This document shows, in pieces, positions 8,998 through 17,041 of a stretch of DNA of 64,000 nt. How positions within the stretch are numbered: the stretch's first letter is position 1; every line of letters starts with the position of its first letter. Position numbers and translations under genes: made by a program. The DNA comes from Microbacterium indicum DSM 19969. GTDB taxonomy: Bacteria; Actinomycetota; Actinomycetes; Actinomycetales; Microbacteriaceae. The notes beneath the pieces were generated by a model, which was not told the DNA's origin, ran no database searches, and saw nothing but the letters and a program-made list of their open reading frames with translations. The stretch lies in contig NZ_AULR01000002.1 of the NCBI RefSeq assembly GCF_000422385.1, positions 372,001-436,000 on the forward strand, in the 5' to 3' direction.

Positions 8998-10397
8998 CAG
9001 CAGCCCTGGTCGGGGTTCGCCTCGCACCAGGCCGTCCACTGCGCGACGGCCTCCTCGTGCTCGGCGTAGGTGTCGCTGAACACCGTCTCGCCCGTCGTGA
9101 GGTCGACCGTGACGAAGTACAGCCACGACCCGTCGGCGGGGTGCATCGCGGCGTCGATCGCGACGTCGCCGGGGTTCGAGATCGGCGTCGCCGGCAGCCC
9201 CGTGTGCACGTACGTGTTCCACGGGTTGTCGTCGGCGAGCGCCTCGGCCGAGCTCGAGGCGGATCCCTCGTGCATCTCGCCGTACCCGTACTGCGCGGTC
9301 GAGTCCATCTGGAGGCGGCCGTCGGACTCGCCGACGCCGTCGAGGCGGTTCTCGATGACGCGCGAGACGCGGTAGAAGTCGTCCTGGTAGCGGGCCTCGC
9401 GCTGGATGATCGAGGCGATCGTCAGGACGCGCTGCCTGTCGGCCTCGGGGACGCCCGCGTCGTCGAGCGACTGGACCGTGCGGTCGACCATAGCCTGGAT
9501 GGCGTCGGCGACGCTCGTGCCCGGCTCGAACGGGTACGACGCAGGGAAGAGCCACCCCTCGAGCGAGTCGGCGTCGACGCCGTACGCCGACGGGTCGGAG
9601 AGCGCGCTGCGCACGTCGTCCTCCGACACGTCGAGGCCCGACGCGAGGATCGGGACGATCTGGTCGACGGTGTAGCCCTCCGGGTACGCGACGGCGTCCT
9701 CGAGCTTGTTCGCGGGATCCTCGAGCGCCTCGAGCGCCGCGTTCGACGTCATCTTCTTCTGCAGCAGGTAGGTGCCCGGCTGGAAGTTCGGGCTGACCTG
9801 CGCGCGGAGCAGCATCGCGTAGAAGGCGTTGGGGGTGAGCGTCACGCCCTCGGTGTTGAGCGTCTGCGAGACCTCGAAGCCCGTGTCGCCGTCGTGGATC
9901 ACGATGACGGCCTCGCCCGTGGCCTCGCCGTCCTCGTAGTCGGTCGGCGCCTGGTTGATCCCCAGCACCTGCTCGATCTGGCCGCGGACGCCCGCGAGCG
10001 GGCCCGAGGTGACGGCCCAGTACCCCGCCCCGCCGATCGCGGCGACGATCGCGAGGACGATGACGATCGCGAGGAGGCAGCCGCCGCGACGGCGACGGCG
10101 ATGCGGCTTGCGCTCCGCCTCGGCGAACAGGTCGTGCAGGTCGTGCGACGCCGTGCGGGTCGACGTCGCCGCCTCCTCCGCTCCCGGCGTCGGGTCCTTC
10201 GCCGCGGGCTCGTCCGGGGCGGCCGCGGGCAGCTCGGCGGGCTCCGCCGCGACGGGCTCCGGCTCCGCCGGGGCGGCCGGCGCCTGATCCAGCTGCTCGC
10301 GCTCGAGCGCCGCCTGGCGCGCGCGGGCCCTCTCGAGCCGCTCGCGCAGCTCGCGGCGGGTCATGGGCCGTCCGTCGGGGGTCTCGGACGATGTCAT
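8997..10397 (-). CDS. mltG: endolytic murein transglycosylase MltG (YceG family)
   Basis: MltG cleaves nascent peptidoglycan strands at the membrane and sets glycan length. The 466-residue protein has a cytoplasmic N-terminus of about 100 residues that is basic and Ala/Pro/Glu-rich, one transmembrane helix at about 106-127 (LLAIVIVLAIVAAIGG), and the extracellular YceG domain with YPEGYTVDQIV, the catalytic-glutamate motif IASIIQREARY and MDSTAQYGYG. The long disordered N-terminus is typical of actinobacterial members. The order ruvX-mltG-aroE is conserved in Gram-positives. Confidence 0.94.
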   Translation of the reverse strand: MTSSETPDGRPMTRRELRERLERARARQAALEREQLDQAPAAPAEPEPVAAEPAELPAAAPDEPAAKDPTPGAEEAATSTRTASHDLHDLFAEAERKPHRRRRRGGCLLAIVIVLAIVAAIGGAGYWAVTSGPLAGVRGQIEQVLGINQAPTDYEDGEATGEAVIVIHDGDTGFEVSQTLNTEGVTLTPNAFYAMLLRAQVSPNFQPGTYLLQKKMTSNAALEALEDPANKLEDAVAYPEGYTVDQIVPILASGLDVSEDDVRSALSDPSAYGVDADSLEGWLFPASYPFEPGTSVADAIQAMVDRTVQSLDDAGVPEADRQRVLTIASIIQREARYQDDFYRVSRVIENRLDGVGESDGRLQMDSTAQYGYGEMHEGSASSSAEALADDNPWNTYVHTGLPATPISNPGDVAIDAAMHPADGSWLYFVTVDLTTGETVFSDTYAEHEEAVAQWTAWCEANPDQGC

Positions 10398-10401
10398 GTG
10401 A

Positions 10402-10872
10402 TCACTCCTCGGGCGGCGCGAGCAGCGCGCCGGGCGCCGCCCCCGTGCTCTTCTCCGTGTCGACCGCGTGCTGCAGGAAGAACACCGCAGCGACCTGGTC
10501 GACGATTCCCCGAGATCGCTTCTGCGAGCGGCCCGACTGCCGGAGCGCCTGGTGGGCGCTCACGGTGCTGAGCCGCTCGTCGACGAGGCGGATGCCGACG
10601 CCCGGAAGGGCGCGCATGAGCTCGTCGGCGAACGCGCGCGCGTCCGCCGTCGACGGCGTGTCCTCGCCGCGCATGTTGAGCGGCAGGCCCACCACGATCT
10701 CGATCGGTTCGTGCTCCCCCGAGATGGCGACGATGCGCGCGATCGACTGCTCGTCGCGCGGCACCGTCTCGACGGGCACCGCGAGCATGCCGTCGGGGTC
10801 GACGCGGGCGACGCCGACGCGCGCCTTGCCCACGTCGACGCCGAGCCGCGTCCCTCGCCGGAAGCCCGTCAC
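10402..10872 (-). CDS. ruvX: RuvX/YqgF family RNase H-fold nuclease, putative Holliday junction resolvase
   Basis: This family has an RNase H-like fold and is linked to 16S rRNA 5' processing and possibly to junction resolution. The 156-residue form starts VTGFRRGTRLGVDVGKARVGV. Catalytic residues fit LGVDVG (Asp), VVGLPLNMRGE, LVDERLST (Glu) and DQVAAVFFLQ (Asp). I chose the GTG at 10872, 4 bases after the alaS stop; longer forms would overlap alaS. The alaS-ruvX-mltG order is well conserved. Confidence 0.9.
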   Translation of the reverse strand: MTGFRRGTRLGVDVGKARVGVARVDPDGMLAVPVETVPRDEQSIARIVAISGEHEPIEIVVGLPLNMRGEDTPSTADARAFADELMRALPGVGIRLVDERLSTVSAHQALRQSGRSQKRSRGIVDQVAAVFFLQHAVDTEKSTGAAPGALLAPPEE

Positions 10873-10876
10873 GATG

Positions 10877-13537
10877 TCAGAGAGCCTCGACGGCGCCGCG
10901 GATCGCCTGGATCGCGGCGGGCACAGCCGCCGCATCGGTCCCGCCGCCCTGCGCGAGGTCGGGCTTGCCGCCCCCGCCACCGCCGAGCGCCCCCGACGCC
11001 GCCTTGACGAGCGCGCCCGCCTGGGCTCCCGCGCCGCGCGCCGCCTCGTTCGTCGCGACGACCACGACCGGCCGCCCGTTCGCGACGCCCACGAGGGCGA
11101 CGACGGCGGGCTCGGATCCGAGGCGCTCGCGCACCTGCGTCACGAGGCTGCGCACGTCGTCGCCCGAGCCGACCTCGCCGAGCGACTCGGCGACGAGCGA
11201 GAGGCGGCCCGCGCGGGCCGCAGACTGGGCGAGCTGCGGCACGCGCTGCTGCAGCGCCTGCGCCTCGAACTGCGCGATCCGCTTCTCGGCGGCGCGGAGG
11301 CTCGTCGAGAGGTCGGCGACGCGCCCGAGCAGCTGGTCCTTGGGCGTCTTGAGCGACGAGGCGAGCTCGTTCACGAGCGCGCGCTCCGCCGTGAGCTCGC
11401 GGAAGGCGTCGTAGCCGACGAGCGCCTCGACGCGGCGGTTCGTCGCCCCGACGGACGACTCGCCCGTGATCGAGATGAGCCCGATCTCGGACGACGTGCC
11501 GACGTGCGTTCCGCCGCACAGCTCGCGCGACCACGGGCCGCCGATGTCGACCATGCGCACGGTGTCGCCGTACTTCTCGCCGAAGAGCGCCATCGCGCCT
11601 GCGGCCTTCGCCTCGTCGAGCGACATGACGCGCGTCGACACCTCGAGGTTGTCGCGCACGGCGCCGTTCGCGATCTCCTCGATCTCGCTGCGCGTCGCGG
11701 GCGAGAGGGCCTGGCCCCACGCGAAGTCGAAGCGCAGGTACCCCGCGCGGTTGAGGGATCCGGCCTGCGTCGCCGTCTTGCCGAGGGTGTCGCGGAGCGC
11801 CGCGTGGACGAGGTGCGTCGCGGAGTGCGCTTGCTGCGCGGCCCGCCGGTTGACCTCGTCGACGACGGTCGTCGCCGCGTCGCCCACCGCGACCTCGCCC
11901 GTCGTCACGGAGACGGTGTGGCTGATGAGGCCCGGAACGGGGCGCTGCACGTCGAGCACCTCGAGCTCGAAGCCCGACCCGACGATCGTGCCCTTGTCGG
12001 CGACCTGGCCGCCCGACTCGGCGTAGAGCGCCGTCTCGGTGAGGATCACCTCTGCCGTCTGGCCCGCGACGGCGCGCATCGCGGGGCGACCGTCGACGAG
12101 GAGGCCCAGGACGCGGGTCTCGGTCACGAGGTCGTCGTAGCCCGTGAAGAGCGTCTCGCCCTGCGCGCGGTACTCGCTGTAGACCGTGCGGTCGGCGATC
12201 GCCTTCTTGCGCGAGCGCGAGTCCTCCTTGGCGCGCGTGCGCTGCGCCGTCATGAGAGCGTCGAACGCGTCGCGGTCGACGCCGAGACCCGCCTCCTCCG
12301 CGATCTCGAGCGTGAGATCGATCGGGAAGCCGTAGGTGTCGTGCAGCAGGAACGCCTTGTCGCCCGCGAGCGTCTTCTCGCCCGTCGACTTCGCCTGCTC
12401 GACGGCCGTGTCGAGGATCGTCGATCCGCTCGCGAGCGTGCGGAGGAAGGTCTCCTCCTCGGCGACGGCGTACGACGAGATGCGCTGCCAGTCGGCCTCG
12501 AGCTCGGGGTAGGTCGCCTTCATCGCGTCGCGCGACACCGCGAAGAGCTCGGGGAACGTCGGGTCCTCGACGCCCAGGAGGCGCATCGAGCGGACGGTGC
12601 GGCGCATGAGACGTCGCAGGATGTAGCCGCGGCCCTCGTTCGACGGCGTCACGCCGTCGCTCAGGAGCATGAGCGAGGAGCGCACGTGGTCGGCGATGAC
12701 GCGGAAGCGCACGTCATCGGCCGCATCGGCCCCGTAGCGGCGGCCCGAGAGCTCGCTCGCGCGGTCGAGGACGGGACGGACCTGGTCGGTCTCGTACATG
12801 TTCTCGACGCCCTGCTTGAGGAAGGCGACGCGCTCGAGGCCCATGCCCGTGTCGATGTTCTTCTTCGGCAGCTCGCCCACGATGTCGAACTCGGTCTTGC
12901 CGCGGACGTTGTCGATGAAGTCCTGCATGAAGACGAGGTTCCAGATCTCGAGGAACCGGGAGTCGTCCGCCGCGGGGCCGCCGTCGCGCCCGTAGGCGGG
13001 GCCGCGGTCGAAGAAGATCTCGCTGTCGGGGCCGCCGGGGCCGGGCTGGCCCGTCGTCCAGTAGTTGTCCTCGCGGCCCAGGCGCTGGATCCGCTCGGGC
13101 TTCAGGCCGATGACGTCGCGCCAGATGTGCTCGGCCTCGTCGTCGGTCTCGTAGATCGTGACCCAGAGGTCCTTCTCGTCGAAGCCGAGGCCGCCGTCGC
13201 CCTCGGTCGAGGTGAGGAGCTCCCACGCGTAGCGGATCGCCCCCTCCTTGAAGTAGTCGCCGAACGACCAGTTGCCGAGCATCTGGAAGAACGTGCCGTG
13301 GCGGGCCGTGCGGCCCACCTCCTCGATGTCGTTCGTGCGGATGCACTTCTGCACGTCGGCGATGCGCGGGCTCGGCGCGGGGACGACGCCCGTGAGGTAC
13401 GGGATCATCGGCACCATGCCGGCGACGGTGAACAGGAGCGACGGGTCGTCGCTCACGAGCGACGACGACGGCACGATCGTGTGGTCGTTCTTGCGGAAGA
13501 ACTCGAGGTAGCGGGTCGCGATGTCCGCGGTCTTCAT
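10877..13537 (-). CDS. alaS: alanine--tRNA ligase
   Basis: AlaRS charges tRNA-Ala and edits Ser- and Gly-tRNA-Ala. The 886-residue protein has the class II N-terminus (KTADIATRYLEFFRKNDHT, then LLFTVAGMVPMIPYL), the editing domain with HSATHLVHAALR and CGGTHVG (zinc ligands), and a C-Ala domain ending in the glycine-rich GALGGGGGGKPDLAQGGG. It heads the ruvX-mltG-aro-efp-nusB cluster. A GC-rich dyad (CCGCGG-tt-CCGCGG) lies in the 70 bases upstream; I saw no T-box features. Confidence 0.98.
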   Translation of the reverse strand: MKTADIATRYLEFFRKNDHTIVPSSSLVSDDPSLLFTVAGMVPMIPYLTGVVPAPSPRIADVQKCIRTNDIEEVGRTARHGTFFQMLGNWSFGDYFKEGAIRYAWELLTSTEGDGGLGFDEKDLWVTIYETDDEAEHIWRDVIGLKPERIQRLGREDNYWTTGQPGPGGPDSEIFFDRGPAYGRDGGPAADDSRFLEIWNLVFMQDFIDNVRGKTEFDIVGELPKKNIDTGMGLERVAFLKQGVENMYETDQVRPVLDRASELSGRRYGADAADDVRFRVIADHVRSSLMLLSDGVTPSNEGRGYILRRLMRRTVRSMRLLGVEDPTFPELFAVSRDAMKATYPELEADWQRISSYAVAEEETFLRTLASGSTILDTAVEQAKSTGEKTLAGDKAFLLHDTYGFPIDLTLEIAEEAGLGVDRDAFDALMTAQRTRAKEDSRSRKKAIADRTVYSEYRAQGETLFTGYDDLVTETRVLGLLVDGRPAMRAVAGQTAEVILTETALYAESGGQVADKGTIVGSGFELEVLDVQRPVPGLISHTVSVTTGEVAVGDAATTVVDEVNRRAAQQAHSATHLVHAALRDTLGKTATQAGSLNRAGYLRFDFAWGQALSPATRSEIEEIANGAVRDNLEVSTRVMSLDEAKAAGAMALFGEKYGDTVRMVDIGGPWSRELCGGTHVGTSSEIGLISITGESSVGATNRRVEALVGYDAFRELTAERALVNELASSLKTPKDQLLGRVADLSTSLRAAEKRIAQFEAQALQQRVPQLAQSAARAGRLSLVAESLGEVGSGDDVRSLVTQVRERLGSEPAVVALVGVANGRPVVVVATNEAARGAGAQAGALVKAASGALGGGGGGKPDLAQGGGTDAAAVPAAIQAIRGAVEAL

Positions 13538-13607
13538 GGGGTGCGGTGTGTCCTTGTCAGGCGGGGAAGCGAGCCGCGGTTCCGCGGCGATGGGTCTGCG
13601 TCGACGA

Positions 13608-13790
13608 TCAGCGGGCGTCGCCCCGCGACGAGACCTCGTCGCGGTACGCCTGCCCCATCGCGTCGGTGAAGCCGCTGATGCGGGCGTCGATCGACGCGAG
13701 CAGCTCGTTGCCGCGGGGGTTCTTGTTCATGAAGTGCGCGGCGACGAAGCCGCCCACGATGCCGAGCAGGAACACCAGCAGGTTCTTCAT
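13608..13790 (-). CDS. small single-pass membrane protein, function unknown
   Basis: A 60-residue protein with an N-terminal transmembrane segment (NLLVFLLGIVGGFVAAHFM, about 3-21) followed by a short polar helix (GNELLASIDARISGFTDAMG). GGAGATGAC precedes the ATG. Actinobacteria often carry a small membrane protein between rpsD and alaS; this is probably the local version. It resembles YtxH-type small proteins in layout but I cannot assign a family. It may be co-transcribed with alaS. Confidence 0.65.
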   Translation of the reverse strand: MKNLLVFLLGIVGGFVAAHFMNKNPRGNELLASIDARISGFTDAMGQAYRDEVSSRGDAR

Positions 13791-13867
13791 GTCATCTCCG
13801 ACGGGGTCGTGTGCGTCTCGGGCGTCGTTCCATCCTAGGCGAACGCGGCCGGGGGCCGGGTACGCGA

Positions 13868-13899
13868 AGGGCGCCGCGAGCGGATGCTCGCGGCGCCCT
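13868..13899 (-). terminator. terminator after rpsD
   Basis: A perfect 14-base inverted repeat (AGGGCGCCGCGAGC, 13868-13881, against 13886-13899) with a 4-base loop lies 16 bases past the rpsD stop. The downstream minus-strand bases are only weakly T-rich. Confidence 0.75.
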
Positions 13900-13914
13900 C
13901 GTGAGGATGCTGGA

Positions 13915-14544
13915 TCAGCGGCCCGAGTAGTACTCGACGACCAGCTGGACCTCGCACTGCACCGGGACCTCGGCGCGCTTGGGGCGACGCACGAGGGTGG
14001 CCTGCAGCGTGTCGAGCGACACGTTGAGGTACTCCGGAACGGTGGGCAGCACCTCGGCGTGTCCGCCGGCGGCCGCGACCTGGAACGGCTCGAGCGCCTC
14101 GCTCTTCGCCTTGACCTCGATCGTCTGGCCCGGCTTCACGCGGAAGGAGGGACGGTCGACGAGCTTGCCGTCGACGAGGATGTGACGGTGCACGACGAAC
14201 TGACGGGCCTGCGCGGTCGTGCGGGCGAAGCCCGAACGGAGCACGAGCGCGTCGAGACGCATCTCGAGGAGCTCGACGAGGTTCTCACCCGTCAGGCCCT
14301 CCTTGCGCTTCGCCTCGGCGAAGACCGAGGTGAGCTGCTTCTCGCGGATGCCGTACTGCTCGCGCAGACGCTGCTTCTCGCGCAGACGGACGGCGTAGTC
14401 GCTGTCCTGCTTGCGCTTGGTGCGTCCGTGCTGGCCGGGGCCGTACGGGCGCTTCTCGAGGTAGCGTGCGGCCTTGGGCGTGAGCGCGACGCCGAGGGCG
14501 CGCGACAGGCGGACCTTGCGGCGGTCCTGTGCCTTGGTGACCAT
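13915..14544 (-). CDS. rpsD: 30S ribosomal protein S4
   Basis: S4 is a primary 16S rRNA-binding protein of the 30S subunit and often represses its own mRNA. The 209-residue protein has the RKVRLSRALGVALTPKA start and the S4 RNA-binding domain LEMRLDALVLRSGFARTTAQ through DGKLVDRPS. It lies as a single gene between a terminator and a leader of about 120 bases, away from the main ribosomal protein cluster, as usual in this family. GAAAGGA precedes the ATG. Confidence 0.98.
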   Translation of the reverse strand: MVTKAQDRRKVRLSRALGVALTPKAARYLEKRPYGPGQHGRTKRKQDSDYAVRLREKQRLREQYGIREKQLTSVFAEAKRKEGLTGENLVELLEMRLDALVLRSGFARTTAQARQFVVHRHILVDGKLVDRPSFRVKPGQTIEVKAKSEALEPFQVAAAGGHAEVLPTVPEYLNVSLDTLQATLVRRPKRAEVPVQCEVQLVVEYYSGR

Positions 14545-14678
14545 GATGTCCTTTCGGTGCCGCGGGATGCGGCATCAGGTGCGTACATTCCCCGTTCCTC
14601 CGGGGCGCAGGCGTACGCCGGACTGCCTGCAGGAGACCGCGAAGGGGATGTGCTCGGATTTCGAGCCCCTCGAGTCTA
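14545..14678 (-). promoter_or_regulatory. rpsD promoter and long leader
   Basis: The minus strand has TAGACT at 14678-14673, a good -10. Transcription from about 14666 would give a 5' leader of about 120 bases, long for this window. It contains several short dyads (CCCC-ggaggaac-GGGG, the palindrome GCGTACGC, and GCCGC-atccc-GCGGC near the gene). An autogenous S4 element is possible but I do not recognise a described motif. Confidence 0.45.
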
Positions 14679-14690
14679 GCAGGCGATCCC

Positions 14691-16028
14691 TCAGACGCTG
14701 CTCCCGGGGTTCAGGATCCCCCGCGGGTCGAGGAGCGCGCGGATCCGCGTCTGCAGCGCGTGCACCTCGGGCCCCAGCTCGCGCTCGGCCCACGCCCTCT
14801 TGAGACGCCCGACGCCGTGCTCCGCCGTGATCGTCCCGCCGAGCTCGATCGCGAGCGCGAAGATCCGGTCGGCGGCGGCCTGGGCCTCCGCGGGCATCGG
14901 ATCGCTCGGCCCCGCGGGCGGCGTCACGATGATCGGGTGCAGGTTGCCGTCGCCCGCGTGCCCGAAGACGTACACGTCGACGCGCTCCTCGTCGGCGATC
15001 GCGTGGATCCGCTCGATCGCGTGGGCGAGCCTGCCCCGCGGCACGGCGATGTCCTCGATGAGCACGCGGCCGCGCGCCTCGAGCGCCGGGAGCGCGCGGC
15101 GCCGCGCCGCGAGGAGCGACTCCGCCTCTTCCGGCGTCGCGGCGACGCGGACGTCCGCGCCGAGCGAGCGCAGCGTCGCGGCGACGAGGGCGAGCTCCTC
15201 GTCGGCGCCGAATCCGTCGGTCTGCACGACGAGGCACGCGCCGCCGCGCGCCGCGAGCGCCGAGCCGTCGAGCGCGTCGATCGCCTCGAGAGTCGGGCCG
15301 TCGATGATCTCGAGCACGGCGGGCCGCGCGCCCGAGCCCGCGATCGCGGCCGTCGCGCCCGCCGCCGCGGCGGCCGAGGGCAGGAACGCGGTCGCCGTCG
15401 CCGTCCGGACGGGCCGCGGGACGAGGCGGAGCGTCGCGCCGACGACCACGCCGAGCGTGCCCTCGGACCCCGTGAAGAGGCCGACGAGGTCGTACCCCGT
15501 CACGCCCTTGAGGGTCTCGCGCCCGACGCGGACGAGCGACCCGTCGGCGAGCACGACGTCGAGGGCGAGCACGTGGTCGCGCGTGACCCCGTACTTCGCG
15601 CCCCGCAGGCCGCCGGCGTTCGTCGCGATGTTGCCGCCGATCGTCGAGATCCCGACGCTCCCCGGGTCGGGCGCGTACATGAGGCCGTGCGCGGCCGCGG
15701 CCGCGTCGAGCGACGCGGTGATGACGCCCGGCTCGACTCGCGCGAGCTGCTCGACGGGATCGATCTCGAGGATCCGGTCGATCCCCGAGACGTCGAGCAC
15801 GACGGCCCCCGCGACGCCGACCGCCGCGGCCGCGAGGCCCGAGCCGGCGCCGCGCGTCACGACGGGGGTGCCCGTCTCGTCGGCCCAGGCGAGCGTCCGG
15901 CGCACGTCGTCGACGGACGTCGCCTGGACGACGCCGGCGGGCCGGGCCGAGCCCGCCCACCCCGATCGATCGCGCGCCGCGGCGTCGCGCGCCTCCTCGC
16001 CCGCGTCGATGCGCGGCTCCGCCGTCAC
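14691..16028 (-). CDS. FAD-binding oxidoreductase, GlcD / D-2-hydroxyacid dehydrogenase type
   Basis: A 445-residue protein of the VAO family with a PP-loop FAD domain (TRGAGSGLAAAAVG, then GISTIGGNIATNAGGLRG and GVTGYDLVGLF) and an FAD-oxidase C domain (VFGHAGDGNLHP, then AEHGVGRLKRAW, the metal-histidine and catalytic region of glycolate and D-lactate dehydrogenases). Members oxidise 2-hydroxyacids such as glycolate, D-lactate or D-2-hydroxyglutarate; the substrate here is unknown. The GTG start overlaps the upstream stop (GTGA), making it the last gene of the sulfurtransferase-to-oxidase operon. The context suggests a hydroxyacid released from an imported compound, which is inference. Confidence 0.85.
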   Translation of the reverse strand: MTAEPRIDAGEEARDAAARDRSGWAGSARPAGVVQATSVDDVRRTLAWADETGTPVVTRGAGSGLAAAAVGVAGAVVLDVSGIDRILEIDPVEQLARVEPGVITASLDAAAAAHGLMYAPDPGSVGISTIGGNIATNAGGLRGAKYGVTRDHVLALDVVLADGSLVRVGRETLKGVTGYDLVGLFTGSEGTLGVVVGATLRLVPRPVRTATATAFLPSAAAAAGATAAIAGSGARPAVLEIIDGPTLEAIDALDGSALAARGGACLVVQTDGFGADEELALVAATLRSLGADVRVAATPEEAESLLAARRRALPALEARGRVLIEDIAVPRGRLAHAIERIHAIADEERVDVYVFGHAGDGNLHPIIVTPPAGPSDPMPAEAQAAADRIFALAIELGGTITAEHGVGRLKRAWAERELGPEVHALQTRIRALLDPRGILNPGSSV

Positions 16029-17041
16029 GGCGTCGCCCCGTCCGTCGCGCGCGCCGCCCCCGTGACGGCGTCGAAGGCGGGAGGCAGGGGGACCTCGCCC
16101 GGGCCTCCCCCGCGCGCCGCATGCGCGCCGAGTGCGCGGGCGATCGCCGCATTGAGAGGGGCCGGGGCCCCCACGAGACGCGCGAGCAGCACGACCTCGC
16201 CGCTCAGGAAGTCGGTCTCGACGGACGTGCCGCGGGCGAAGCTCTGCCACGTCGACAGGTGGCCCGGCTCGTGGCCCGCGACGGGCTCGGCCTGCAGCTG
16301 CGGGGCGTCCCACCGCGGAGGCGCGACGTCGAGGCCCGCCGCCGCGAACACGCGGCGCGTCTCGGAGGCGAGGGCGCTCTCGGCCGCCGCCTGCTCGGCG
16401 ATCCCCGCGTCGAAGACCTCGACGACGTTGCGGAGGTTCGCGAGCAGCTTGCGGCGCTTCGCGGCCGCGATGTCCGGCTCGACGAAGGCCGCGAACCCCG
16501 CGCGGGCGAGGGCCGAGCGGTGCCGCTCCTCCTCGGCGGGATCGGACGCGGGGAACCCGCCGACCCAGGCGACGCCCACGACGGGCGAACCGGGCGACAC
16601 GACGACCCCGGGAGCGAGATGGCTCGCGGGGATCCCGAGCGACACCCCGATGACGCGCGGGAAGCGACGCAGCGCGGTCTCCTCGGCGACGAGCCCGTTC
16701 TGCACCGTGAGGATCGGCAGGTCGGCGACGACGCCCTCGCCGTCCGCGAGCGGGAGCCACGCGATCTCGGCGATGGTCGCCTCGGCGTCCTGCGCCTTGA
16801 CGGCCAGGACGATCGAGTCGGCCGCCGTCGGCGCGGCGTCGGCGACGGACGCCGCGACCTCGACGCGCACGCTCTCGTCCCCACGGGGCCTGCGCACCGT
16901 GACGCCGCGCTCGCGCACCGCGTCGAGCCCGCGGCCGCGGGCGACGAGCACGACGTCGACGCCGGCCCGGGTCCACTGCGCCGCGAGGAGCAGCCCGATC
17001 GCGCCCGCGCCGACGACGATGTACCGCGCGCGCCCGCTCAT
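16025..17041 (-). CDS. 2-dehydropantoate 2-reductase (PanE/ApbA) family protein
   Basis: A 338-residue NAD(P)-dependent reductase with an N-terminal Rossmann motif VVGAGAIGLLLAAQW and the family segments VLAVKAQD, LTVQNG and RRKLLANLRN, the last carrying the usual catalytic lysine and asparagine region. True PanE makes pantoate for coenzyme A, but ApbA-fold paralogues act on other 2-ketoacids, and placement in a catabolic transporter operon argues for a different substrate. The start overlaps the ATPase gene stop (ATGA). The specific reaction is not known. Confidence 0.75.
   Translation of the reverse strand: MSGRARYIVVGAGAIGLLLAAQWTRAGVDVVLVARGRGLDAVRERGVTVRRPRGDESVRVEVAASVADAAPTAADSIVLAVKAQDAEATIAEIAWLPLADGEGVVADLPILTVQNGLVAEETALRRFPRVIGVSLGIPASHLAPGVVVSPGSPVVGVAWVGGFPASDPAEEERHRSALARAGFAAFVEPDIAAAKRRKLLANLRNVVEVFDAGIAEQAAAESALASETRRVFAAAGLDVAPPRWDAPQLQAEPVAGHEPGHLSTWQSFARGTSVETDFLSGEVVLLARLVGAPAPLNAAIARALGAHAARGGGPGEVPLPPAFDAVTGAARATDGATP

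Noticed and set aside
16025..17041. Naming the ApbA-family gene panE
   Set aside because: Only fold-level motifs are visible and the operon is catabolic; pantoate synthesis cannot be inferred from it.
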